Part shown: positions 1 through 10,416 of the stretch, one piece after another
Layout: every line of letters begins with the position of its first letter
Position numbering within the stretch: the stretch's first letter is position 1
Source: Halichondria panicea
Lineage: Eukaryota > Porifera > Demospongiae > Suberitida > Halichondriidae
NCBI RefSeq assembly: GCF_963675165.1
Contig: NC_087383.1
Location: forward strand, 7,290,639 to 7,354,638
Direction: 5' to 3'
Length of the DNA stretch: 64,000 nucleotides
Translations under genes and position numbers: made by a program
The notes under the pieces: generated by a model
Database searches by the model: none
What the model was told of the DNA's origin: nothing
Seen by the model: only the letters and a program-made list of their open reading frames with translations

Positions 1-688
1 TTTTGAGAGCTTTATTTCTACCCCAGATGCAATGCAACGTAGGAAATCGTACCACTGAATTTGAAAATTTAAGTATGCATCTTTGCCTTTACACTTGATG
101 TAAAATTGTTTGTATTGATTGCACAGGCAGTCTGCAAGCTTCACCAAGCCATCATCCTGTTTCTTAGAGATTATAATTATTAAAAACCTGTTTTCTCTCA
201 GGGTACATCTCTAGTTGTGGTAGCTTCTCTACTTCTTCAGTTAATTTTCTCACCAATGCTAGATTATTTTATTCACGCTTTTGGCAACTTCTATCACAGT
301 TGCTTTAATTGCTGTGTTCATGTTTCTTTGCTTTTCTTCATTTTGTGCAAGAGCTACTGAGCCACCTGGACCTATTCTACCAAGTGTGCTTGCACAATGT
401 ATGTAATTAACCACACTGTTTTGATTGCGGTTGTAGGCCACTTGAGATGTGGGCGTTTTACACATGTAGTATGACGTGGCATGACACATTGAGATAACAA
501 CACGTTTGTATGGGCTGTATAGTAGTTGCTTACTCCTATTCATGTACTCCTGCTTGTACATATATGGCCTTCTAGCAATTTCACGATCACTGGAGCATTC
601 CGTATAATTATTATAAGGCTGCTCAGTGGGTAGCTAGCTGAAGATCAGAGTGTTCTGGCGTAATTTAACTCCGTAGCTTTGGTATACT
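1..688. other. No gene recognised
   Basis: AT-rich sequence. The only long open frame (minus strand, about 100 codons) has no recognisable domain and no convincing splice context. Nothing else is supported. Confidence 0.4.
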
Positions 689-1062
689 CAGTGGCGGATC
701 CAGAGGGGGTTTTTTGGGTTCAATTGAACCCAGAAGTGAGTGGGAGGCTCAAGCAACTAGTTAGCAAGTTGTTCATTTCTTACTAGCTTTCACAATCACT
801 TCTTACTAACCTTTAGTCCTTGTTAGTCATGCGAAACTTTGTCTGTGCAGTTTCAGTGACTATGAAGGCTAAAAACTCTCCAGCGTAGCGCATGCAGATT
901 GCTTATGAAAAGTGATGACCTTTTTTTAGGAAAAAATTCGGTGTCTTAATGCGCATGCTCACTGTTTCGAAGAAGTGACGACCTTTTTTTAGGTAAAATA
1001 ACAGTCCTTGACCTGCTCAGGGCCCTGGAACCCCCCTTTCAAGAATTCTAGATCCTCCACTG
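689..1062. mobile_element. Small terminal-inverted-repeat element, hAT-like ends
   Basis: The left end begins CAGTGGCGGATCCAGAGGGG. The right end is its imperfect inverse, ending GATCCTCCACTG. ATACT occurs immediately outside both ends and may be part of a target-site duplication. The interior has no coding capacity. CAGTGGCG-type termini are common in hAT-like non-autonomous elements, so the superfamily call is inference from the ends alone. Confidence 0.55.
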
Positions 1063-1948
1063 ATACTGTACAACAGAACAAAATTGCAGTGTGCTATTAT
1101 AGCGTATAGCATATCGAATTGCTGTGTGCATAGAAAGGTCAACGCAATGAGCTATTCCCTATAATTATGACAGTACCATAAAGGTCGCGTGTTGTTCGTG
1201 CAAGTTCAAGCTATTCCCCAAAAATTAAATGCGCGAAAACGTTTCTAACGATCATTTCGCGAAATTTGACTCAAAATACTCATCCCAAACCTTCGTCTGG
1301 GATGGCCATTTATACCCACTATACGGCACTATAATTATATACGGTACGAAGAGCAAGCCACAAGTATTGTTTATAGTTGTTAAGTGCCATCAACAGGATT
1401 AAACGTATTCTGACTTGTTCAGTTTACTATATATACACCCTAGAGCACTGAAGTGCTAACCCTCGTCTGTTGACAGGAGAATGGAGTGCATATAGCAACC
1501 ACACAATCAATAGTGTTTGAATTAACAGTAACAGACTCAGTAGATCAATTATTATAGCAAACATATAGTTGCTAGGCAACAACATAATTATAATCATTAG
1601 ATAGCGAGTGACTGCCACTCCCAGTGGAGTTAGTCCATTACCGCCCACAGCTCCTATAGTGGTGAGTTAGGGAGCATTGACACGTACATAGTTTACTAAG
1701 TCAGAGTCAATTGTTTTCAAATTCAACTATTCAATAGCTGCGTATGCACTAGACACGTTTAAACTTGGTACATGCATGCATGGGGATAATTCCAGGGATG
1801 AAACATGTCACTATCCCCAGATTAGAATGAACATTACCACAATAGTATAGAGTCATATGGCTGCGTAGCAACCACAAGAACGTTGTCAGTTAAAAACCAC
1901 GTGGAGGTCAGGGTACAACAACCGTTTGTTCTCAAATCACAAACAAAT

Positions 1949-1951
<3 letters not shown>
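1063..1951. other. No gene recognised; AT-rich spacer
   Basis: No coding signal. A patch near 1210-1265 rich in CGCGAAA and TTTCGCG resembles the interiors of small inverted-repeat elements elsewhere in the window, but no ends could be defined. Confidence 0.35.
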
Positions 1952-2110
<159 letters not shown>

Positions 2111-2229
2111 ATTAACAATGGCAGTCAAACCCACTAGACTATAGTACATATCAGTGAGGTCACTAAACCAGACACGATATGAACGTGTATTTGTGTTTAG
2201 GGTATTAAAAGGATCATAATTATTATAAT

Positions 2230-2525
2230 AGCAGGGCTTGTAGCTGCAGGAGCAGAAGAGAGGAAGGAGGCCGAATACACCAGCCTTGGTTCATGCACTG
2301 CACTGCTTCACCCCACTAGCCATAGAGACTACTGGTATTCTAGGGCCTAAGTCTAAGACATTTGTTAAGGAATTAGGTGGGCGCGTTGCACGTGTCACGG
2401 GAGATCAGAAGTCCTCCCATTACTTACTGCAAAGGCTGTCGGTCGCAGTACAGCGTGGAAATACGGCCTCAGTGGTGGGCACAATGGACTCGCAGACCCT
2501 CTCCCTCGAAACATTGGAACTTTGA
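2230..2525 (+). pseudogene. Reverse-transcriptase C-terminal remnant (retrotransposon)
   Basis: The plus-strand frame at 2286-2525 reads HCFTPLAIETTGILG followed by KSSHYLLQRLSVAVQRGN. This is the pattern found at the extreme C terminus of many animal retroelement reverse-transcriptase polyproteins. Upstream, GAEERKEAEY can be read in another frame, which suggests a small indel near 2285. No RT catalytic core (YxDD), RNase H or integrase is present, so this is a short 3' fragment that cannot move by itself. The family assignment is from memory of similar C termini and is moderate. Confidence 0.55.
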
Positions 2526-2821
2526 ATTACTACATTATTTATTGTTGTATGAATTACACCTGGTCTGTACACCTGGTCTGTACATGTATACGTATACTAT
2601 TTCTAATAGTATAAAAAAACTATTTATAATAATTATTATTATAAAAGCGACTAACTAATTAAACGAACAGGAAACATAATTATTCATGAACATTTCTAGC
2701 AATATTGAGTGTTTTGACATAAGCACATGTACATGCATGTGTCTAGCCCTAACCACTATGTACGTTAGTTCAGCTATGAATTGGAGCCTTAAAGTGTTAC
2801 ATGACACACACACTGACTTAC

Positions 2822-3114
2822 CTAGGTCACACTGTCCAGTTGCCATCAGTAACTGGACACACTTCAGGTGTCCACAGTAGCAGGCCCAGTGCAGGGGAGT
2901 GTACTTCCAAGTATCCTGTGCATTGACATCGATGCCATCTTGCTGTGTGAGTATCTTCACTACATCAGGGTGGTTGTTGACGCATGCCCAATGGAGAGCG
3001 GTCAATCCCCAACTGTTCCTCCAGTTGACAGGAGCTCCTCTAGCCAGCAGCCTCTCCACCTCGTCCACACGACCACCACGGGAAGCCTCATAGAGTTGCC
3101 TACCCAGATCATGA
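2822..3114 (-). CDS. Ankyrin-repeat exon (partial gene)
   Basis: A minus-strand open exon runs from an acceptor at 3115 (ACACTGTAG|TC) to a donor at 2821 (CCTAG|GTAAGT). It encodes nearly three ankyrin repeats. Repeat 1 contains DEVERLLARGAPVN, followed by GLTALHWACVNNHPDVVKIL and then YTPLHWACYCGHLKCVQLL. The TALHWA and TPLHWA turns and the G-H-x-x-x-V-x-x-L helices are canonical. Ankyrin repeats mediate protein-protein binding, so no specific role can be given. No partner exon was found on either side: to the left is a retroelement remnant, to the right non-coding DNA. It is either one exon of a gene with long introns or an orphan fragment. Confidence 0.7.
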
Positions 3115-3600
3115 CTACAGTGTATTGTGGGAGGAGGTAAACAATGAAGGGCAGAAATTATCATTATTATATACCTACAAATGACAATGAGTAATCTCAG
3201 TCTCCAATTAGTGGACTCTTAGGTGGTGAGGAGTGAGTGGGTGTATTATAGAGGATGTGACTGTATTGACCACAATCTTAGGAGCTAGCCTTCACTTGCT
3301 AGCTATACCCACATATAGACACCAGAGGAGCCTGCAACTAATTAACCATCACTCATGAAGGTCACTCATTAGTTTCTGAGGTTGTCATCTAAATAAGTAA
3401 TACAGTCATCTTTGCTTCTATAGCTAGTAAGCACTAGTTATACTATTATACAGTATAAACAATACATGTAGTGTTAGGAGTACATTATGGTCACAGTCAT
3501 TATTGGACAATAGAGTGTCTGGATTCATAGATAAGGAGTACTGTATTCATTGTGGCCTTTGAGACCTCAATGTACACAGCATGTTCACCACTTAGTAAAC
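3115..3600. other. No gene recognised
   Basis: AT-rich spacer with short direct repeats, for example TTCACCACTTAGTAAAC near 3580 and again near 3640. No exon signal. Confidence 0.35.
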
Positions 3601-4107
3601 CATAGATAAGGAATTGGAAACGGAAGTCCCTCAAAATAATGTTCACCACTTAGTAAACAATAGATTATAGAGTTAGAGAAGTTACATTGAATCTGCAATG
3701 GATCCTCGAAACTATTCGCGTTACTTATGAACGAGGCTCTTAAGCAATTTTTTGCCGGGTAACTCCATTAAAATAAGAAGTTGTGTTTCCTCGAGATATC
3801 ATCTGTTTATAACACGCCTAGTCCGTCAGCCACATGTAGTACTTATAATGACTGACAACGTACACCAAGTAAAAAAGATAAATTAGCTAGTAAAGTCCCA
3901 AGGCTGTTTTAGAGCGTGCTAGTTGTAACTACTACAATAGGTATAGACCTTGAAATAAGTAAGTTGCACGGACTAAGCAGCTATTTGTAGTTTATTATGC
4001 ACTGTGTGTAGAAATAGGTATTGTTGTGGCTCCATTAAACCACAGCGTAGCGCGGATGATACTCGAGGGTACCTTCGTTTCCAACCCCTTTAACCCCTCA
4101 ATCTATG
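3601..4107. mobile_element. Foldback element, CATAGAT family, copy 1
   Basis: The left end CCATAGATAAGGAATTGGAAACGGAAG and the right end TTCGTTTCCAACCCC...CAATCTATGG are inverted relative to each other. A related element occupies 27628-28108 inside the TRAF gene, and a partial relative lies at 46650-46740. There is no transposase, so it is non-autonomous. Boundaries are accurate to a few bases. Confidence 0.5.
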
Positions 4108-5149
4108 GTGTAACACAACAACTCATGATCAGAGTGTTCCAGGGTTCAATGAACTATTTGCTGTATGGGTTCTAATGAATAAGAATGGTATGCAGAAACA
4201 TTAGTTTTCTTACAGAGCAATTCTAATGTACCTATCAATGTGTCGCCCCACTACCTCCTAGGGAGGGGTCAGGCTAACATGGAGGATTTGACCATAACTA
4301 TACCCCAGGTCAAATTCCCCACATGCATGGGGGAGGATTCTTTGTTCAAATACCCTAATTCCCCAGTCACCACCAGTCACAGCCTCAAGCAGTTGTACAG
4401 TCTTTACTACGCAAGGCCAGGTCAAATCATATCAGTATGGGGCCAACATTTCAAGTCAAATTCCCCCGTATGTCCCGGGGGAGCACATTAGGTGCATAAT
4501 TGCAATCTATTATTATTTCTTGAATCAGCAATCTCATGGTGTGGTGTGTGATTGAAGCTGTACATGTATACTGATGTATCTTTGTCAACCCTGAATACAT
4601 ACACAGACAGGCCACCAGATATTATGTACACCTAGCTGTACAAGCTCACCTTGTTGCCATTGTCCTGACCTTCCTGACCTGCCCTGGGGCGGCCAGGGAC
4701 TAGTAGCTGCAAGATAAGTGTAGCCCTGATCCGCAGAGTTACTTCAGAGTTACTTCAGCTTTCAGATAGCTTTGTTTTGAGATGAGATACGCCCCTCACC
4801 TGAGTTAGGAGATACGCCCCTTTTTAGCTCTTTGCCATGATTATTATGTGTGCATGCATGCATGCATGATCGACGACGTCATTTGTCCCGGGGGGGGGGG
4901 GGATATTTTCATGCGGGGGACATTGTTTTAAATTTGTTTTATTAATGATCTTTACCTATACTCCATATTTGCTCTCATAGAGAAGTAATCAACAATTGCA
5001 TTCTTCAGCTCATAATTAATGATTAGGTCAATTGCAATTTCATGTGCACAGTTCACATGATCAGAAATACAAGTACGAGTGGAAATAATAGTTATTAGTA
5101 TTATGTTATTACTAGCAGTCCATTTCTCTAGTCCAATACAATAGAGAGG
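4108..5149. other. No gene recognised; repeat-derived spacer
   Basis: An 83-codon plus frame (4240-4491) is rich in repeated GTCAAATTCCCC units and looks like repeat DNA. A run of G near 4890 and GCATGCATGC tracts near 4855 are low-complexity. The 3' flank of RBM22 lies at the right end. Confidence 0.35.
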
Positions 5150-8100
5150 TTATTTCTTTGCCCCGAGATGGAGTGGACTCTGAGAGGGATAGTGGAGCGT
5201 AGGTGGGCGTGGCCCTAGTGGGGGAAATCCCCTCGATGGTGGTGGTGGGTAGTACCCGCCAGCAGGAGGAGGGAATCCTGCCCCAGGGGAAAGTAGTACA
5301 GATCATGATAATCACGTTCTATAGCTACTACACAGAGACACCTTACACACAGGGTAGGGTACACGCAATGTGAAGATAAGCTTGTACATGTATCACTATG
5401 TATACCTGTAATAAATGTTTTAGGTGTTAAAATCCATTTCAAGTGGATAATGGCAACTTCTAAAGAAAAGCTCTGGACATTAGATTAGTGCTTGTTAAAC
5501 ATTACTCTCTAATTACCTGGTGGCGGTGGTGGTGGTCCGAGTAGTTGTGACACGTGTGGTGGGTGGGATCCCAGTACATGTGATATTTGTGGTGGACGTG
5601 GTGGTGGGGGAAACCCCCCAGGAGGAGGAGGGGGAGTCGCCTTGGAGCTCAGGCCAAAGGGGTCAAAGGGCAAAGGAGGCGGGGCTACACAGAGAGAATA
5701 AATAAATCAATATGACATTCTGAAAAGGAAGGTACACAAAAACGTGCCAAGGTTACGGTATAGTAAGTTTTTTTGGCTAGCTTTGTTCTATCCAAATGTG
5801 CTGTTAAGATTGTCAATTATTCACTGTACAAAGGTTGTGTTGCTCCACACAATACCACACATGTAATTACTGTGAGCACTAAACAACGTACAGTATGCAA
5901 ATGTTGCCAGTGCTAGTGGCTTTGCAGATCTAAAAGGAATACGATACTTGAATCCTGGGCCAGATTGCTTATAAAAGACGCTTAAGCAATAAGTGACACT
6001 CACAAAACATTGCAGTAATTGGTAGTGCCCCTATATCAAACCCACTGTAGTGAGGACACTCACCTGCTGGCAGTCCTGGTACAGGGGCTAGTGTCTGTTG
6101 ACCCTTGACCCCAAGGGAGGGGGTGGTCTGGGCCTTTCCCCACAACACCTTGAGTCTGCGCCCTGAACCACACACACACACACACAAGGAGATAAACAAG
6201 TACCATAATTATGCCTCTCAGCGAGGTGTGTGCGTGTGTGTGGGTGTGGGTATGTGTGTGGGTGTGGGGGGTGTGGGTGTGGGTGTGTGGGGGGGGTGGG
6301 TGTGTGTGGGTGTATAATAAATGATACACTGTACGCACCTTTAACAATGAGTTTATTAAATGTTGAGTCAGCAGCTTTCTCTGCGGCTGCTCTAGTGGAG
6401 AATGTGACAAAGGCATAACGAGACTTGGTCACCATGTGAATAGACATGATCTCTCCAAATGCATAAAACTGGTCCCTGCAAACAATAATGATAGAACGCT
6501 CAAAATGCATCAATGGAATAGAATAATACACAAACTAGCGAAAACACTAAAATTATTGGTAGACCAATCATAGAACTGGTGTCTAAGAGGTAATTCTGAG
6601 AGCTATCAATTAGTTTTGAAATTGGACAATCTGAACACAAATTGAGCAAGGGTTTCATCTAGTGGTGGGGGCTGGGGTGAACCCCCCCCCCCAATGCTCA
6701 GCTTCCCTTCCATGTATAATAATGACATCATCACATTAGTACTGTCCATGGTGTACAATATGTAACTAGATCTACTGTGATGCACTAGCATGTAATAGGG
6801 GTGTGGTCAACAAATGTGGGAGAGGCCAAAATTGTTGCGTCCTGTGCAAACCTTCCCTCCCAAACTGTTAATCCAAGATGACACCCTGTACTCTCAAACA
6901 TACATTAGCTACTGCACTGCTAAATGCTGTGTATACATTACCTGCTACACAACGTCACTAATAATTATAGTTACATACCTGAGATCTGATTGGTTGAATG
7001 ACTCATCAATTCCTCCTATATAGAGGCTGGTGACTGTCTTATCGTCAGGTGGTGACAGAGTGGGCAGGTCCTGGGCACTGGAGAGAAGCTTCTCAGCCAC
7101 CGGGTCATTCACGCCATGGTAACGATCCTTGATCTTCTGATTGGACAGTGGGTCATTTGGATCTGTCGGCATCTCGTGCCTGCATGTATATAATAGCAGT
7201 TACATAGTCACACATGCTGGTTATATAACTAGTATAGCGGGTAACAATTGTTCGCAGATTAGCCACTTTCGGGTATAATCTTTTCAAGGATAGCAGTTTT
7301 TGCAGACTAGTATATAGAACAGGCACTATCTGAGCACAATCACTAGCTTATTGTCAATCATACTGTGTCATTGTGTAATAATAACAATTATTCACGATGA
7401 CGTCAAACTGCCTCCGTTTTGATTGGATGTGGTCTACTTCATCACGATTAACGCTATCCTTTAATTAGACTACATTTAACTAATGTACCGTATTACTAGA
7501 ATGTTTTGCGAGCATCAGACATTTGCGAACTTTGCGATGGTTGATCAATTCGCAACAATAAAATCCGCAAAACCTAAATACACACGATCCTTACCAGAAC
7601 GCAATAGTTAGATCACAAAGGGTCAAATTTTCTGCTGATTTAGCTCATTCGCAAAGGTTCTTCACCCACAAAATATTCTACGGTGAGGGGACCTTGTTAT
7701 TGACAATCATACAGTGTCATGTGTAATAATCACTTCTTCATGATAACGTCAACACTAGTGGTCTGCTTCACCTGGTTTAACGCTATCCTTTATATGTGCA
7801 TTTCAATGTAAGGGGAGCTTGTTATTGATGTGTAGTGTGGTCACCTGTAGGGACACTCCTCTCCACGACTGCACTCTCCCTTGACCCAGAATGAGCAAAT
7901 GTGAGGTCTGTTGCGTTTGTAGTACGGTCCAGTACGCGACATCTTGAGCAGCAGATCATTAGGGGCTTTCCCCCCACCACCCCCTGGCTCTGCCCGCCCA
8001 CTCTCAGCAATCTGGGGGGTCAGAGGTCATTCTACATGTCACACCTACTGATTGCATTATTAATTCTCACTATCGATAATCATTATTGACAATTTTAAAG

Positions 8101-10246
8101 GGAGGTCGGACAAATTGTAATTACAGCTATTTAAAGGAAATGTCAATATTTCGTCCATAAGCACCTACATGTAGATGATTAATTAGAGACTAGGTATGAA
8201 CTCTGACCTTTTGTTCCATATTCTGCAGATAATATTCTCGGCCTACGTCACTCTTGGGGAGAGTGTCTGTGACATTGAGAACACTGTCCCTAGCCTGTAC
8301 AGGGAGGCCATACTCGAGGTCTGTAGCCATGGAAACACACAGTTATATACGGACAAGTTGTATAATTATTAGCACTACTGTCACACTACCATCACTACTG
8401 TCACTACTGTCACTACTGTCACTACTGTCACACTACTGTCACTACTGTCACTACCGTCACACTACTGTCACTACTGTCACACTACTGTCACTACTGTCAC
8501 ACTACTGTCACTACTGTCACACTACTGTCACACTACTGTCACTACTGTCACTACCGTCGCACTACTGTCACACTACTGTCACACTACCGTCACACTACCG
8601 TCACACTACCGTCACTACTGTCACACTACTGTCACTACTGTCACACTACCGTCACTACTGTCACACTACTGTCACACTACCGTCACTACTGTCACACTAC
8701 TGTCACACTACTGTCACTACTGTCACTACTGTCACACTACTGTCACTACTGTCACTACCGTCACACTACTGTCACACTACTGTCACACTACCGTCACACT
8801 ACCGTCACTACTGTCACACTACTGTCACTACTGTCACACTACTGTCACACTACTGTCACTACTGTCACTACTGTCACTACCGTCACACTACTGTCACACT
8901 ACTGTCACACTACCGTCACACTACCGTCACACTACCGTCACTACTGTCACACTACTGTCACACTACTGTCACACTACCGTCACTACTGTCACACTACTGT
9001 CACACTACCGGCACACTACCGTCACTACTGTCACACTACTGTCACACTACCGTCACTACTGTCACACTACCGTCACTACTGTCACACTACCGTCACACTA
9101 CAGGGCTCACCAAGGAGACAGGTTTGACACACGTTCTTGAGTTGGGCACATGATTGGCAGACCTCTGTTCTCTTGTAGCGCATCTTAGCACCAGGACACC
9201 ATCGGAACACAGTGTAGGGCCGGGCACAGATCTGAGGGGACAATGACATCATTACAATGACACTTTATTATTTTTACGATGTCTAAATTAAACTTTCACG
9301 GTAGTAATGAATGTGAAAGTGAAAAAACATTGATAATTACTATAGTTGATAAATATTTCGGGCACTTCTACAAAATTGGCTAGCGTAGATGTGAGAGGAG
9401 GAGATGTGAGAGGAGGATAAATTTAAAGGAAATGAAGAATCTCTAATATCTACTTAATTAGGGCGAGTTGGTGGCGCCCCAACTTGATTGTGTACTTGAC
9501 AGCAGTGTTCAAGAAATGAAGGAAGTCCCCCAAGAGGGAATCGAACCCACGCCTTATGTACATGTATCATGTGCCCATAACCACTAGTAGATTCTGTCCG
9601 TATTTTAATTAAAAAACTTATCGGTAAAACGTATAATAATTGTACATATTACATGAGGCAAGTTGCTTAATTGATACGGATAGCGTCCCTATATCACTAT
9701 TGTATACGCCCACTCACCCTGCACTCGTCACCGTAGCTATCCTTGATCTGTGTGGGCGGGAGGAACAATGACATAATTAGCCATTGTGATGAGTGGGCTT
9801 TAAATGGAACTAGTACCCTAGTGTGTGTCACTACAGGGACACTCTCATCATTGAATATTGTCACTACCATCGTTATAGTCACTGGGAGGGGGGCTTTAAA
9901 TAGAATACTCGTAAGGGGTCAAGGTACGTACATTGTACACTCACCATTCGTATGTAAGGGTTGTCTCCGAGGCAGGTCTGACACAGCAGCGGAAACTCCT
10001 GCACACACACACACAAGGTCATGTGATCAATATGTAACTTATTATATCTCAGTATCGTACCACTCATACAGTGCAACGTCACTATAGCATCTTTTTGTGT
10101 AGTCCTCTAAACATTGTATAATTATAAGCTTTATTTCGATTAGACACTTACAAAGCTATAAATACGCCCCCACACACCACACACACACTTACTGACTGTT
10201 CCCAGTTTTGCCTGTTGTAGGTGTTGGCTGATTTTGAGAGAGCCAT
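5150..10246 (-). CDS. RBM22: RBM22, pre-mRNA-splicing factor (Cwc2/Slt11 family)
   Basis: RBM22 is a core spliceosome protein that contacts U6 snRNA and the pre-mRNA near the catalytic centre in the nucleus. Eleven minus-strand exons join in phase: 10193-10246, 9945-9998, 9718-9747, 9111-9231, 8208-8320, 7845-8011, 6979-7179, 6339-6475, 6064-6162, 5517-5684, 5150-5277. They give 423 residues, against 420 in human. It opens [16 protein letters not shown], matching the family start. Residues 20-100 hold paired CxxC zinc ligands ([28 protein letters not shown]). A CCCH finger lies at C163, C171, C177, H181. An RRM spans about 230-305 with RNP2 LYIGGI and RNP1 SRYAFVTF, and the tail is Pro/Gly-rich ending HLGAKK. 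The ATG at 10246 is chosen because it precedes the conserved NTYNRQNW. It is divergently paired with METTL14. Intron 4 carries a 0.7-kb minisatellite, and every intron is GT-AG. Confidence 0.97.
6220..6312. repeat. (TG)n/G-rich microsatellite in RBM22 intron 8
   Basis: An interrupted GTGTGGG/GTGTGTG tract begins about 57 bp upstream of the acceptor of RBM22 exon 9 as read on + coordinates (exon 9 ends at 6162). It is non-coding. Confidence 0.85.
7486..7686. mobile_element. Small TIR element (TACCGTA ends) in RBM22 intron 6
   Basis: The left end TACCGTATTACTAGAATG and the right end AATATTCTACGGTGA are imperfect inverse copies. The interior is rich in TTGCGAA/TTCGCAA. It is flanked by roughly 115-bp direct repeats, about 7345-7465 and 7694-7794, both reading TCAATCATAC.GTGTCAT and ending near TTAACGCTATCCTTTA. 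No coding capacity. Confidence 0.45.
8378..9102. repeat. CACTACTGT/CACTACCGT minisatellite in RBM22 intron 4
   Basis: Irregular arrays of 9-bp TCACTACTG and 11-bp TCACACTACTG or TCACACTACCG units fill nearly the whole intron between exons 4 and 5. The mixture of 9- and 11-bp units and T/C variants suggests repeated slippage and unequal exchange. The 299-codon open frame across it is an artefact. Confidence 0.95.
9527..9606 (-). tRNA. tRNA-like fragment (probable tRNA-derived SINE or pseudo-tRNA)
   Basis: On the minus strand a D-arm/A-box-like CTAGTGGTTATGGGC is followed at nearly normal tRNA spacing by a T-arm/B-box GTGGGTTCGATTCCC and then TTGGGGG. The anticodon arm does not fold into a proper 5-bp stem with a 7-base loop, and the 5' acceptor strand does not pair. 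A functional tRNA is therefore unlikely; a tRNA-derived repeat inside RBM22 intron 3 fits better. Confidence 0.3.
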
Positions 10247-10416
10247 GATTTATCTCAGCTTCTTTGGTACAGGTACGTACGGTACGCGGTACGGGTGTGG
10301 AAGTTACCTCGAGAGATTTACACGGCTCATGTTAACCTTATGATAGTGATGATCTTTACCCACTCCTATAAACTGAAGTAGTGCAGTACAGTGCAGGTAC
10401 CCAGTGTAGCCGGGCC
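10247..10416. promoter_or_regulatory. Bidirectional RBM22/METTL14 promoter region
   Basis: Only 170 bp separate the two start codons of these divergent genes, so both core promoters and 5' UTRs must lie here. A weak TATA-like CCTATAAACT occurs near 10366 on the METTL14 side. The GTACGTACGGTACGCGGTACG stretch near 10273 is a short self-complementary block that could be a factor site. Shared control is inference from spacing. Confidence 0.65.

Noticed and set aside
4240..4491. 83-codon ORF
   Set aside because: Built from repeated GTCAAATTCCCC-type sequence with no splice or domain support.
8254..9153. 299-codon Thr-Val-Leu frame on the plus strand
   Set aside because: It overlaps RBM22 exons on the opposite strand and runs through the CACTACTGT minisatellite.
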